Source: Irpex lacteus
Lineage: Eukaryota; Basidiomycota; Agaricomycetes; Polyporales; Irpicaceae
DNA length: 64,000 nt
NCBI GenBank assembly: GCA_001986395.2
Contig: MQVO02000005.1
Location: forward strand, 1,798,001 to 1,862,000
Direction: 5' to 3'
In this document: in pieces, positions 48,450 to 60,300 of the stretch
Layout of the letters: each line of letters begins with the position of its first letter
Position numbering within the stretch: position 1 is the stretch's first letter
Position numbers and translations under genes: made by a program
The notes under the pieces: model-generated
The model's database searches: none
What the model saw: the letters and a program-made list of their open reading frames with translations, nothing else
Told to the model about the DNA's origin: nothing

Positions 48450-49727
48450 ATGTTCCGCTCTGCGGTTCGGCGTTCGTCTCACTTCCGGCCCTCTACCCGC
48501 CCTTTGCATTTAGCGGCTCGTCCACCATCCTTCATCGTTTCCTCCTGCTCCAGGTTGAGTGGACAATCAAAGAAGGTTACATCTGCTTCTCTACCTTCCA
48601 TCCGAATGAATTCAACAAAACCTTCCGTTCGCGTTCACCCGGACGTGACTCACGAACATATCGACTCTCAGACACCAGCTATCTTCTCGTTCTTTGAGAA
48701 GGTTACAGGCACATGGCAATACATCATCACGGACCCGCAAACCCACCAGGCAGTGATCATTGACCCCGTGTTAGACTATGATCCTGCTTCGGGCACCATC
48801 TCAACAAAGTCCGCAGATAATCTACTCAATTTCATCGCGGATCGCGGACTCCATGTTACTCATATTCTGTACGTGCTCTAATCTCTAACATGGCATGTAG
48901 ATCATGTTTACTTACCGTATCGCAGGGAAACACATGCTCACGCGGACCACCTCACGGCTTCGCGTTATCTCAAAGCTCGTCTCAGCGGGACGCCGTCTAT
49001 TGGGATTGGTGGGCGCATCACACAGGTGCAGAATACGTTTGCTCCTGTCTACGGATATGACGACCCAAGTATCTTTGCGGACTCGTTCGATGTATACTGG
49101 AAAGACGACGAAGAGTTCAAGCTCGGAGACTACACCTGTCGCGTTATTCACCTACCAGGGCACACTCCAGATCATGTTGGTTACGTATTCGGGTCAGCAA
49201 TCTTCACTGGCGACTCAATCTTTAATGTGAGCGAGTTTCTTTGTAACTAATACATCCCAGGAGCTCATTGTTCTGCGACAGCCCGACATAGGCTCTGCAC
49301 GCGCAGACTTCCCAGGAGGAAACGCCAGAGATCTCTATTCCGTGAGTCCTTCCCTCCCCGCTGTATCTCCACCACCCACTCAATTCAATCCTCGTATCTT
49401 CTGTATCCTCAGTCTATGCAACGCCTCCTCTCCTTGCCCCAGGATTCTCTTCTCTTCGTTGGGCACGACTACCCACCCGGTAGCGCTCGTGCCCCTATCG
49501 CAAGCGCCACAGTGCGAGACCATCAAGCGGTGTGGCAGAGCAAAGACGAAGACAGCTTCGTGCAGTGGCGACAGAACCGAGACGCTACGCTCGGCTCACC
49601 AAGGTTACTGCATCCCTCCTTACAAGTGAACATCCTCGGAGGCCGCTTGCCCCCCAAAGACGAACGCGGACGGATATGGTTCAAGACGCCTGTTCGTGCG
49701 CCACGATGGCTGTCTGAGGATCAGTAG
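48450..49727 (+). CDS. ETHE1-like persulfide dioxygenase (metallo-beta-lactamase fold), 364 aa
   Basis: Oxidises glutathione persulfide to sulfite in mitochondria, by family. Exons are 48450-48868, 48926-49226, 49282-49341 and 49413-49727. The N-terminal 50 residues are Arg/Ser-rich without acids (MFRSAVRRSSHFRPSTRPL), a typical mitochondrial presequence; this decides the start at 48450 over upstream in-frame Met codons. Metal ligands: ETHAHADHL with His143, His145, Asp147 and His148; then HLPGHTPDHVGY, FTGDSIFN and FVGHDYPP. The region DFPGGNARDLY replaces the ETHE1 RxDFQ loop, so an iron-dependent thiol/persulfide hydrolase of the wider family is possible. Two SSU1-like exporters flank the gene. 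Confidence 0.85.
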
Positions 49728-50367
49728 ATGACGGGACGCCTTCGTTGGTCCAACTCTTCACGATATCACCGAGCACTACTTAGTACTGTATGGAATTGAC
49801 TACGTAATGTCTAGCTATCTATCCGGCCATATACCTGCACCGCACTCAATCAAATGTTGAGCTATTTCCGCCCTGTCTATCACGTCTGAATGCTATTCAA
49901 TCATGGTTCACGCGTGCCATTCATTTCACGGAAACGTTTATTAGTTGAGGCAGTGACAAGGGGACGAGGCTACGCCTTGTGGCTTCGTATTCCGAATAGC
50001 TGTCTAAAGTACGATATATGAGATGTACCCTGGTCCACAACACTGTGGGCTTAAATTAGCTGTTTCTCCACCAATAACGCAGTACATATACCAGAACATT
50101 CATAGCCAGCTTCGAGATATTTCGTCCGGGACGCCGCTATGGTCAAGTACGACGGCGTTAGAGAGGGAAGTGTCCTCCCGCCAATATTGTCTCTACAGTA
50201 CTTCGAGGTAGACGCCTGGCGTTCAACTCTCTTTCAGACGCTTGCAGACGATGCGATGAGATTGGAACCATGGTGCATGTCGACCAAGAGGGCGTGGGTA
50301 TGTTAACGTGGCTATAATACAGTATTTTGTGCCTCTCAAGGCTGACCACCAAGATGCCTCCTGCCCG
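49728..50367. other. Intergenic between convergent genes
   Basis: 3' flanks of the dioxygenase and second exporter genes. Nothing recognised. Confidence 0.45.
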
Positions 50368-51987
50368 TCACGCATCTGGTCGTATAGTACAAGACCTACT
50401 ATCATCCCTCAACCAGACTTCTCCCGACGGGTCTCCATCTGCCAACCCCTGCTGCAACTCGATAGACTCCTCCTGCTGTTCATGATGTCGGTACGTCAGC
50501 TCTTCTGTCAAATCCTTTCGGTTCTTCTTCCCCATATCAACTTCTTCGATGCACGGCGAGTCGAAGATGCGTCCGTGACGGAGCATGGTGAGAGTTCGGG
50601 TGAAGACGAGACACCAGAGGAGGAGGGTGGCTGGGGCGTAGACGGCGCCCCACACTCGCAAGGATTTGATGTCCAGCTGTTTCGCGAGTTGCAGTGTGAG
50701 ATTGGCATAAACGCCCTGGTATGAGCAGAGCGAGTTGAGTGTCTCAGTTAATCCACCAAATCATACAGAACGAGTGACGCACGTTAGGAAAGATAAGTCC
50801 CCATACAGGCAGCCTGAAGGAGAAACTCTCGGCTTCGCTCCACGGATTGAGGACATCGCTTACAGCCAGCAGGGCGTACAGCAACCACATAGAGGCGATC
50901 GCCCACAAGATGAAGCCTGCGGCCACACAAATAACATTCAATATTTCTCCAGTGTTTGGATCTGAAAGCACTTGGGAGTTGTTCTGCAAGGGGAGGACGG
51001 CACGGAAGCCTTGACCGAGTAATAGGATAGAGTAGCCGCCTTGCCCCATTGGACCGAGTGGGATGAACGTGCTGATTACGTTGGCCCCTTGAGGGACTCC
51101 GTACGTAATGAGTCTTAGCGTGTATGCGGTGAGGATCATGAAGGCGAGGGTGAGCCCAACAAAGACCATAAAGGCAGCGACCGTTAAGGTGATTAGTGCG
51201 TGGTAGTGGCTGTATTGGAGTAATGCGGGCGCGAGTATCCCCCCAGTACTGGATGCGACGATGAAGGTTACGACTGGTAACAGCCAAATCGCAGTCATCT
51301 TATTGAGAGCATGATCTTGTCGAGTTTTCCTGCACGTGCGATGAGCGAGACGAGCTTGTTTGACGTCGAATAGATGGTCAAGTTATTTACTCACATCCAG
51401 TGTACGAGTCCGAAAACGCAGCAGAACGAGAGCACGATGTCCACCCACCAGACTGTCCACAGAAAGTACAAGAATCCCTTGCCTCCGACACCATCTTGTT
51501 GGTAAACCAATACAACTGCGATATTGATCAAGGTGGTAGCGCCCATCGGGTACGTTCCAAGGTAAAGACTCTGCACTGGATGTCGGATCATGATGAACCA
51601 TATGTTAGGGAATATCATATATCTTGCTATCGTGAGAATGTTGAAGATGATGAAGAGCGTGAGGTTAAGGAAGAAAAATAGGTAGGTGAAGACTGTGAAC
51701 GCCCGGGACGTTTCACCATATGGGTAGTTGTGCCATAGAATGGAGATGGCTCCGGTTCCTGTAGCAGTACGACATGCTCAGCGCAGAATGAGACAACAGG
51801 GTATATAGTTGGCTTACCCATGATGACCGCGAACCATGCTGGTGTGAAATGTCTACGAGAACATGTCAAGTCAGCCACTTCTGGTCTACGAGGAGCGCTC
51901 CTACCGTACACAATCTTTCAGTGACTTTTCGACTACTGCTGGTTTGTCATATTTCTGTTCTGAGCGCAGGGAGGGGGAGTTAGACAT
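50368..51987 (-). CDS. SSU1-like exporter (TDT family), copy 2, 458 aa
   Basis: Minus-strand exons are 51987-51905, 51852-51818, 51758-51395, 51329-50783 and 50715-50368. The core matches copy 1: RHFTPAWFAVIMGTGAIS in the first helix, LGTYPMGATTLINIAVV, KMTAIWLLPVVTFIVASSTGG and PLGPMGQGGYSILLLGQGF. PAWF before MGTG is closer to known SSU1 proteins than in copy 1. The C-terminal tail is acidic and Gln-rich (HHEQQEESIELQQG), about 80 residues. Both copies share the same helix order but differ in introns, so they are paralogues of some age rather than a fresh tandem duplicate. Confidence 0.85.
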
Positions 51988-52431
51988 TGTGATGTTCGTG
52001 CTCAAGCTAGCGGATGGGTGGTCGTCGAACACGAAGAGTGTAAATGGCTTCATTCGCTGCAAATGCAGTCATGCTCGCACGAGTATGAGCCGCAAGCGCT
52101 TGCGACAGCAATGGCAATTGCATCGGTCGGGTATTGCCGAAGCTCTGTAAGTGGTATGCCATCTCCCGCCAGCTCGTTTCCACGTTCCGCTCGGATACAC
52201 TGTGCTTATGGTGGTTTATCGCGGTGAGCGTTGAAGGTTTTAAGGACAGTAGTCACGTACTGACTTCTTTGTTCAGGCATCCCAGATCATCCCGTGCATA
52301 CCGCAGGATGATGCTGACAATATGTCATCGAACGCTTGTGAGACGACGGAGTCAGTCTTCACGGATCCGAGCCTCAGACGACTGTATTAAGTAGCTGGAC
52401 GTGGTTCTGTGCCCTGCAATCCACGTCCAGT
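51988..52431. other. Intergenic
   Basis: Promoter of exporter copy 2 and upstream of the zinc-ribbon gene. Short ORFs only. Confidence 0.4.
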
Positions 52432-53219
52432 ATGGCGAAGGGGTACACTAGACGGTCAGTTGTTTATTTCACTTCAAGACATTGCCATATGAGACTGACA
52501 TCTTCATGTAAGCTGCGACCGGCTTCCTCGCCGCTACGAAGACGAGGATCGCCAACGTTATTGTCCATGTAGCCGTCCAGAGAAGCAGCAATACGCGTGC
52601 TTCGAGTGCCGACGTACCTTCAAGTTGATCATAGACACTACGAAGAACGAATACTTCTTTGGTCGTGTTGTGCTTGTTAGGCCAAGTGCGGCACGTATTC
52701 GCGACGTATGGGGGAGATGGATCAACATCCTATGCAAGTATAAACAACGCGTTAACGAGGAGCCGGTAAAGACAGGCTATAACTATCTCCATCAGCTGGT
52801 AGCAGGAAAGAGCAGTGTCACCGAGGAGGAGCGAGAGGCAATGAAACCATGGTGTGCAGAGGCTTGGTGGCAGGTTCTAAGCAACCCTCGATGCCCAGGT
52901 TGTGGGGGGGGAGGGTAGAGCGGTTGGTGTGACCTTCGAAGCACCGCCCAAACATGATACAAAGTCATGGAGGCGTCTAGAGGAAGCAGCAGCTTTTGGA
53001 GAGAGACATGATTGGAAAAGGCATCGTAGGGCATGGTGGGAGGCAGGTCTAGAGGGGCACAGGCGCTTCATAACGAAGGGAGAGCATCGGTACGTGGAAG
53101 AGAGACAGAGGAGGAGGCTTGAGCTACAAGAGGCTTTGAAGCAAGGCAGACGGACAGAGGAGGAGGAACGAAAGTTGGCAATCATACGAGCGGCAAGGGC
53201 AAAGAAGGAGTTGAGATAA
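52432..53219 (+). pseudogene. Zinc-ribbon protein of unknown function, frameshift in G8 run
   Basis: Exon 1 is 52432-52454 and exon 2 starts at 52513 after a 58-nt intron. The N-terminus has a zinc-ribbon-like CPCSRPEKQQYACFECRRTF, the middle is basic-aromatic (VWGRWINILCKYKQRV) and a CPGCGG motif sits where the frame meets a run of eight G (52904-52911). In the frame used the protein stops six codons later. With seven G the frame continues for another 100 residues, mostly a charged helix (KRHRRAWWEAG, EERQRRRLELQEA), ending at 53219. Both halves look genuine. Either the gene is broken or the run is miscounted. The family was not recognised. Confidence 0.5.
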
Positions 53220-53686
53220 GACGCTCTCACGGCCGCATGGTCCCTGCACAGATCTCTGAAGCCCAGTACCATCCACTTTGCGTCTTGTTTACTGCTGTAC
53301 CTTTGTGACATCTCTCGACGCAGGTGGTTCATTACTGCTATTCTATGGACACAAGCTAGTCTCGTTCCCAGACGTCGGACGTCGCCGAGGCTCCGTCCCC
53401 ATTAGGCCAGCGGACTTCGAAAAACTTTGGGACGTCCGCCTGCCTAAGGGTCTGGGGTTTTCGGTAGAGAGGGGTGTAGATCAATCCGGAGCGCCCGCGT
53501 TGACAACTTTTTCGATGCGTCAGATCTATGGGCGCCTAGATAATTCGTGTAGTGCCTGTAGATCAGCTTCGCCTCGACCTTGCAATGTCATTCGCGTCGT
53601 TCATCCATCTCTTGTCCCTCTCTTCTAAAACTTTTGACACTACATCTATTGGTATTAGAACACAATAATATCAAGTTTTATCGACA
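53220..53686. other. Intergenic, promoter of RecQ-like gene
   Basis: The ORF at 53278-53628 has no recognisable feature. Nothing else seen. Confidence 0.4.
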
Positions 53687-56600
53687 ATGGACGCGCCCGA
53701 AGACGACCAGAACGCAGAACTGGATGAAATAGAGCCTCCTCTGCGCCTAGAATCACCACCCCCTCAGCCGCAAGATGAGAAGGAGCTGTGGGATGCGGTG
53801 GATGTGATTATGGACGTTGAGGAGAAGCCAGAACCACCTCCAGATGAACCGGAAATACTTCCCCCTGGGTGTCCGGCGACACCAATGCATCAGAAGTCTT
53901 ACAAGTACCTTAGAGAGACCAGGGAAGAAGCTAGTATTGATCCAGAACGCAAGTATTCGACATTCGTGACTAGACTACGCATGGAGACGGAGATGGCTCG
54001 TGTCGGGGACGGCATGAAGCCTCGTTTCTACCAAGAAGATTGCGCAGAGGCGTTCTTACTAGGAATGAACACAGGGCTGATCTGTGCCACCGGCTCAGGC
54101 AAGACTGAGGCCTTCGTGCTTCCCCTGTTCGCAGACCCCGAGATGAAGAGCAAGATTATCATCATATCTCCACTTAATGCTCTTCAGGACGATCATGTAA
54201 GTGAAAATGAACGCATATATTCGACTATTACTGACCTATACACATATTTTGCACAGGCCAAGCGATTTCGCAAGTACGGGCTCTCTGCAGCTGCTGTGAA
54301 TGGTCAAACGTACTCGGATACACTTCACAACGTACGTATATGACTCTGCTAACGTGAAACTGTGACTTACTAACGTATAATACCTTGTAGAGCCTAGAGA
54401 AGGGAGAGATCCGTGCCATTATAACGTCTCCGGAGATGATGTTCAAGCACGCACGGTTCTCAAAGTTCCTTCGAGATCCCAAGTGGATGTCCAATGTTAT
54501 AGGTATCGTCATAGACGAAGCCCACTGCGTCCTAGAATGGGGACCTCAGTTCAGGACAGATTTCAGCAAGTTAGACGACACAAGGGCTCACATGGCATCG
54601 AAACCGCTCTTCTTCTGCACGGCAACTCTCACTCCTGAAATGCTCGCGGAGATTATCGAGGAACTGTCCTTTCCAACGAAGAGATTCGTTGTCAACCTCG
54701 GATGCGAGCGCCACAACGTCCTGCCCATAGTATGCCGTCTCAAGGGACCTACCGACTTCGAAGCCCTCGATTTCTTGCTCAAAGAAGCGTTATCAGACCC
54801 GCCTCAACCTCTAATACCGACGTTAGTTTATGCAGAGGAGCGCGAAACTGTACTCGACATATGGCTCTACCTCATGAGCAAGCTGCCTGCTAACTCACCT
54901 TATCGAGACCAAGTCGACTTCATGATGGCAACGCGCGACCCCACCGTCAAGATAATCGTCATGGCGAGGTTTCTGGGTGGTAAGATTTGCCTCTTGGTCT
55001 CGACCGAAGCCACAGGCCTGGTAAGTGCGAATATCTGCAGAGGTTGACGAGTATGATCAGCTAAAGTAACAAATGGTAGGGAATCGACGCACGTATTCGT
55101 CGTGTGATCCAGTTTGGCTGCCCAAGGAACCTTCTTCAATGGCAACAACATGCAGGTCGTGCCGGACGAGATGGAGAGCCAGCCTATGCGCTGCTCTTTG
55201 CGGAACCGTCAGTGTTCCAAGTAATTGTGCGCAAAGAACCGAAGAAACCGGCGAAAGGTGCAAAGGGTAAGGGTAAGGGAAAAGAGAAGGCAATCGAGAA
55301 CGCACCTACAGGTACCCAAGATGACGAGAAAGCCAAGAAGCAAGCACCAAAGGACAAGGGGAAGGCGAAGGCGAGTACATCAGCTCAGGCGAAGGTTCAA
55401 CAAGTCACCATCAAGGAAGAAGCTTCCGAGGTTATCTTATCACCGCAACTCAAACGCAAACGCCTTCTGGAAGAACTTGCGGACGGAGATAACCTCGAAG
55501 ATCAGGAACCGGACGATAATCAGGCACCCCTGATCCCCGAGCTTGCTGATCCGCCTGCAAGTGAGGTCACCGACCCTATTGCCGCCCAGGAAGCTAGTCT
55601 CGGAGGAGAGCCTGTAGAATACCGCAAGCACGTCGATGAGGACATGCGGGAGCTCTGTATGACATTGAAGTGTCGAAGGGCGGTGACTATGAAGGCATTC
55701 GACAGCCCCCCTCCCTTCCGAGGTGCGTACTGCTGAGCTCTTTCGCATCAGTTCTGATTAGGCTACTTTTGCAGAGATGAACGTGTCTTGCTGCGATAAC
55801 TGCCTCCTTAGCAAGGGGGACAGTGCAGCGAACCCTCTGACTGTATCTGGATCAGTGCTAGACGATCACGATAAGATAATCCTCAAGCTTATCGACGAAC
55901 TCGAGGAAAGGCTGATCAAGCAGCCCAAACCTCCAAAGGTTGTCATTCCGATGCCCTCGGCGGATCCTGATGCAAAACCACTCAAGAATCGCGTCAAAGA
56001 TCGATACAAGAACGTTAAGAAAGCACTAGAGACTCTTCGATACAAGTTCTGGCGCGAAAACTATGGCGACACTATGTTTACTGCGATGGCTATGCTACCT
56101 GACAACATCTTGAACGCTCTCGCATCTCAGACTAAGATTAAGACTATGGCTGATCTAGAAGTGGCTTTACCTGACTGGGACTTTGCTGAAGAGATGGGAC
56201 AAGTCGTCCTCGATAAGATAGCGCAAGTCGATGGTGAATGGGTCGCGCAGAACGAGGCTGAGAAGGCAGCACGAGCAGAAGCCAAACGCCTAGAGTCTGC
56301 CGAGAAGAAGATCAAACGAGACGCAGAGAACCTCGAACAAAAGCGAAACGAAACAGCTAAGAAGAAAGCGGAAGAACACCAGGAAGCCTTGAAGCACTGG
56401 ACGCAATATCAGTCACCTGCAACTGCTCCCACTACGCCTCTGCGCTCTTCGACGCCTGTTAACCCTCTCCCTACGCCTCCTGCATATCATACAAGCCCCT
56501 CAACGCCTACACACCCTTCCTACCCTCACTATCGTCATGCTCAGCCTGCTATGCAAGTACAAGCGAACCAACTGATGCCCCCTCCAGCACTGATCCCTCA

Positions 56601-56907
56601 GCAACGACCTGCACCGCGCCCTATACCACGCCCCATTCGATCTGCAAGTCAAATGCAAGCTCCCCCTCTTTCTCCTATCGCTCACGCGCCTTATTACGCT
56701 CATCATACTCCTTATTACTCTCAACACACTCCTTATTCAGCTTCCCTTCCCTCGCCCTCTACTCCTATACGTACTTTATCGACTCCTGTAGGCTACACAT
56801 ACCCCACACCGCCCTTCACACCTGTTGCTTCGAGCTCACGCCTTCCCCCGCAAGATCCCAACACATATCCTCGCACGCCAGGCTCTCAGAGTGGTAGTAC
56901 GAACTGA
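53687..56907 (+). CDS. RecQ-like DEAH-box DNA helicase, 996 aa
   Basis: ATP-dependent helicase. Exons are 53687-54196, 54257-54331, 54391-55020, 55080-55722 and 55775-56907. An acidic N-terminus precedes motif I, ATGSGKTEAF with Lys139; motif II, VIDEAHCVLEWG with Asp237; motif III, FFCTATLTPEM; and motif VI, QWQQHAGRAGRDG near 429. A Lys-rich linker (GKGKGKEKA, KDKGKAKAS) interrupts the C-terminal part, then SCCDNCLLSKG recalls the Cys cluster of RecQ zinc domains. The last 150 residues are Pro/Tyr-rich. Such helicases are multicopy in mushroom genomes, often near repeats. The 3' end lies 40 bp from an LTR. Confidence 0.85.
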
Positions 56908-56947
56908 TAATCGCATTCAATGTACCTCTGAACGTCTTAATGATATG

Positions 56948-57188
56948 TGTGAGGGACTCACTTCGAATGCGCAAGCATTCTAATCTTATCTTATCTCACG
57001 CGCGCTCACGCGCGCCAGTGATGGGAAACCATCTGCCCGATTTAGTAAATACTGTATAGTTATTGATCGGATACATGTACGCCAGATCTCCTATGAGATC
57101 TGGCATCTATCTCTTTTGTACTACGCGTAGGTTCCGAATAAAGCTCGGTCAAACTTACCTTGTACGAGAGGGATAGCAAACCCTTACA
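56948..57188 (+). repeat. Putative 5' LTR
   Basis: Starts TGTGAGGG and ends CCCTTACA, near-perfect inverted ends of TG...CA type. It contains a poly(A) signal AATAAA at 57137-57142. The boundaries are inferred because the 3' LTR is outside the window. Confidence 0.55.
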
Positions 57189-57225
57189 CTTTTTTAAGTT
57201 CGAGAAACTGAACCTACCACGCGTA
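57122..57225 (+). promoter_or_regulatory. Candidate self-primer pairing between LTR and leader
   Basis: TACGCGTAGGTTC (57122-57134, in the LTR) pairs with GAACCTACCACGCGTA (57210-57225, in the leader) over all 13 bases with a 3-nt bulge. No tRNA-type TGG primer site follows the LTR. Tf1/sushi-type elements prime from the 5' end of their own RNA, which would look like this, but there the site abuts the LTR; here it is 21 nt away. Confidence 0.35.
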
Positions 57226-57323
57226 CAACGCGACAAAAAGAAGTATCCAAAAACTTCACACGAACTCGACACACACAAACAAAGCGACAACAACTGCTCA
57301 GAAGACAAGAAGAAGGCGGGACA

Positions 57324-60300
57324 ATGCCGAACTTGCCCCGCCCACATTCGAGGGACTCGCACTCACGTGCGTCATCACGCCAGGAGCCTCGGACAACGAG
57401 GACCCAGTCCTCCGAGCTCAGGGAAAGCGACAATCCCGGAGAGGATGACCCTGACAAGACGCAGAAGGGACGGGAATCCCAATACAGTGGTAACACTGTG
57501 GGAAGCGCGCAAGCGCAAAATGGACAAAGAAAGACTTCCTCGTCAACACCTATGGTCGACCTCCGACACATCTTCAACAACGTCGACCCAACGACCACGG
57601 ACAAGCGCGAGGGGAAGTCGGCGCAAGTGACAGGTGTCCTCACGGACGCCATCGGGAAGGCGCGGGAGAGACGCGAAGCAGGTCGTCGATCAGCAGAGAA
57701 CGCAGCTGCGGGAAGCAGCGATAGAGTAGAAGTAGGAAAGGGGGAAAACCCCGATGTACTCAACGTTAAGTCGAATAACGTAGCTGCAGCCCCCACTGTG
57801 AACGCCCCTGATTCGAGTGACACGGTCGCGAAAGCAGACCAGACCGAGAAGGTCGTGAGGCGAAAGCCAACACGAGAAAAGCTTCAGGAAGTCCAAGAGA
57901 TCGTGCAAGAGGCGATCAAATTCCTTGACGGAATGAGGTCTGAGTGCGACCGCATGAGGGAGCGACAGATCGAGGATGTAAAGACGCGTGAGCAGATGGA
58001 GGAGCAAACCAACGGGATAAGGGCCGACCTGCAGATGCTGGCACGGACCTTCCACCTCGACGGAGGACTGCCCCCGGAAGAGGCGAAGCCCGCGGAAAGC
58101 ACTCCTGAAGTCGCGGTCGCGCAAGCAACCATAACGGTCGAAGAACCGGTCGAAGCTGTGAAGGTAGCCCCGGAAACTGTCAAGAAGACGCAGGGACCGG
58201 ATGAGAGCACACGGCTAGAGAGAGCAGGATTGACGTCGGGAGGAAGAGTGGTGGACACCAGGTACGTGGACGAGTCTGGCTATGGACATGGCCCACTCGA
58301 ATACAACACCCCCCATCCACCACACCGACAAGGCCAGAACCGGCAACGGTTCGAAGAGCGAGTGCGCACCAGGCCAGGACAACCCGACGATGGGGACGAC
58401 TCGTCATCGGACGACGACCAACGAGGTCCTCACAGGGGACCATCCCCTGATCCTTACACGGCCAGACGGAGGAACCGTCGGTACAGAGACTCTGACGACG
58501 AAGACGAACAACAACGAACTGGATTGAACCCCAGGTTCTTTGTAGCCTCCGCAGCCGGGCCAAGATATGCTGGGAATACCAGCTCAGCCTCAGTAATGAG
58601 GCACGCTGCGCCAGCAGCGACGTTAGCAGACAACTCGGAGCGCTATATCTATCAGCTGTTCCGAGAGGTGCTGCACGGGCGGCCGGACGCGTTTCCTCAT
58701 ATGAGCAAACAGTTTAAGGCCTCGCCACCGCGAGCGTATAACGGCACGGATAACGTGGACGTGTTCGACGAGTGGCTGAAAGGTACCGCAAGGTACTTCT
58801 GGTTGATCAGGTTCGTGGGTCGTGAAAACGACACTATCAGAGTGTTCGCCATAGGTGAACTACTAAGCGGGCCTGCCCTTGAATGGTACAACGCGGAGGT
58901 ACATGACCCTCTCGGGAATGTCAAAGAATGGACGTTCCTGGAGGTCATATATGAACTGCGTAAGCAATTCGTCCATGAAGCCACTATCCAGCTGGCAACG
59001 TACCAATTCGAGGAGGTATATTACAAGGCCTCTAAAGGGGTCGCAGGGCTATACGCGGAAATGATAAAGTACGCTCGACAGATGGTCGAGAGACCCAGCG
59101 ACTACCAGTTCCGACGCAAGTTCCTCAAGGAACTACCAGAAGAGTTCTCCACAGCAATCATGCGTAACAGCAGGATGACCGCGGAGAACTCGACTATCGA
59201 CGAACTGTACCAAGAGGCTCTCATTGTCGAGAACGCGGAGCGGACGGCCAAGATCTTCCAACAACAGAGATCAGACCGCCCTCGACAACGCGATAACCGG
59301 AACCTGCCTAAAGGCAGGAACTCGACGTCATTCGACAAAAGGAACCGGGAAGCAGACACTCGCCCAGAGAGGCGAGACAATCGGGACAACCGATTCGGAC
59401 GCAGCGACGCCGCTAGGTCGGCACCCGTTAGGAAAACTAACGATAGGCAACGAGGGGGAAGTAAACCTACCTCTCGGCCTGCGTTTGGCCACTCGGTCAG
59501 CACACCAGCTCCCAGGGCTAGGGCAGAAGCCAACCCCAGCTCCCGTGACAAAGGGAAGGGTGTAGATATGACGAAAGTCAAATGCTTCAAGTGTAATCAG
59601 ATGGGACACTACGCGAGTGCCCACGACCAACCGGGGTTCAGAGCGATGAATGAATCCGACCCCATCGAAAACAACGATGCGGAAGCATCTGGAGTGCACG
59701 ACCCCGAAGACGGCGTCACTGTCGTCGACGATAGGTCAGATGTCGATGAGGTGCCTGACGGCACCCAATACGAATCGGACGAACACAACGTAGTTCAGTA
59801 CGAGGAGTACGAATTCGATAACGAATACTACGACGACAGTAGCTCGGACAACGAGCGATACAACGCAATGAGCACGGATGATATCCGGGCTGGAGGCTCC
59901 TCTTCGAGGAGACAAGATGTGACCAGTGACGACGAAAGATCGCACGCTACCGCGGAATCCAGCCATAGGATCATGCCGGACACTCCCCTCAACGAGGATA
60001 ACCTCGACGACATGAGGCGCGAGTTGGAATACGATGAATTCGTCGAGGCAACTCGACAAACTATCGAAACGATGCATACGAGTATCCTAGTGGGATACAT
60101 GAGACATCTACGTATTCGTCGAGTAATCGACATGTTCATTACGCAAACCGCTATCCTACAGGCCGGAGACTCGTTGGCCAGCAACGAGGATCGTGGACCA
60201 CTTGAGGGTATCGACGAGTTCCGCGATGGACTCGAGGAAATTCCCCTGGCTCCCATGGACCGCAGGAGGTTCCAGAGCCTGTGGACCGTAGTCGGATCGG

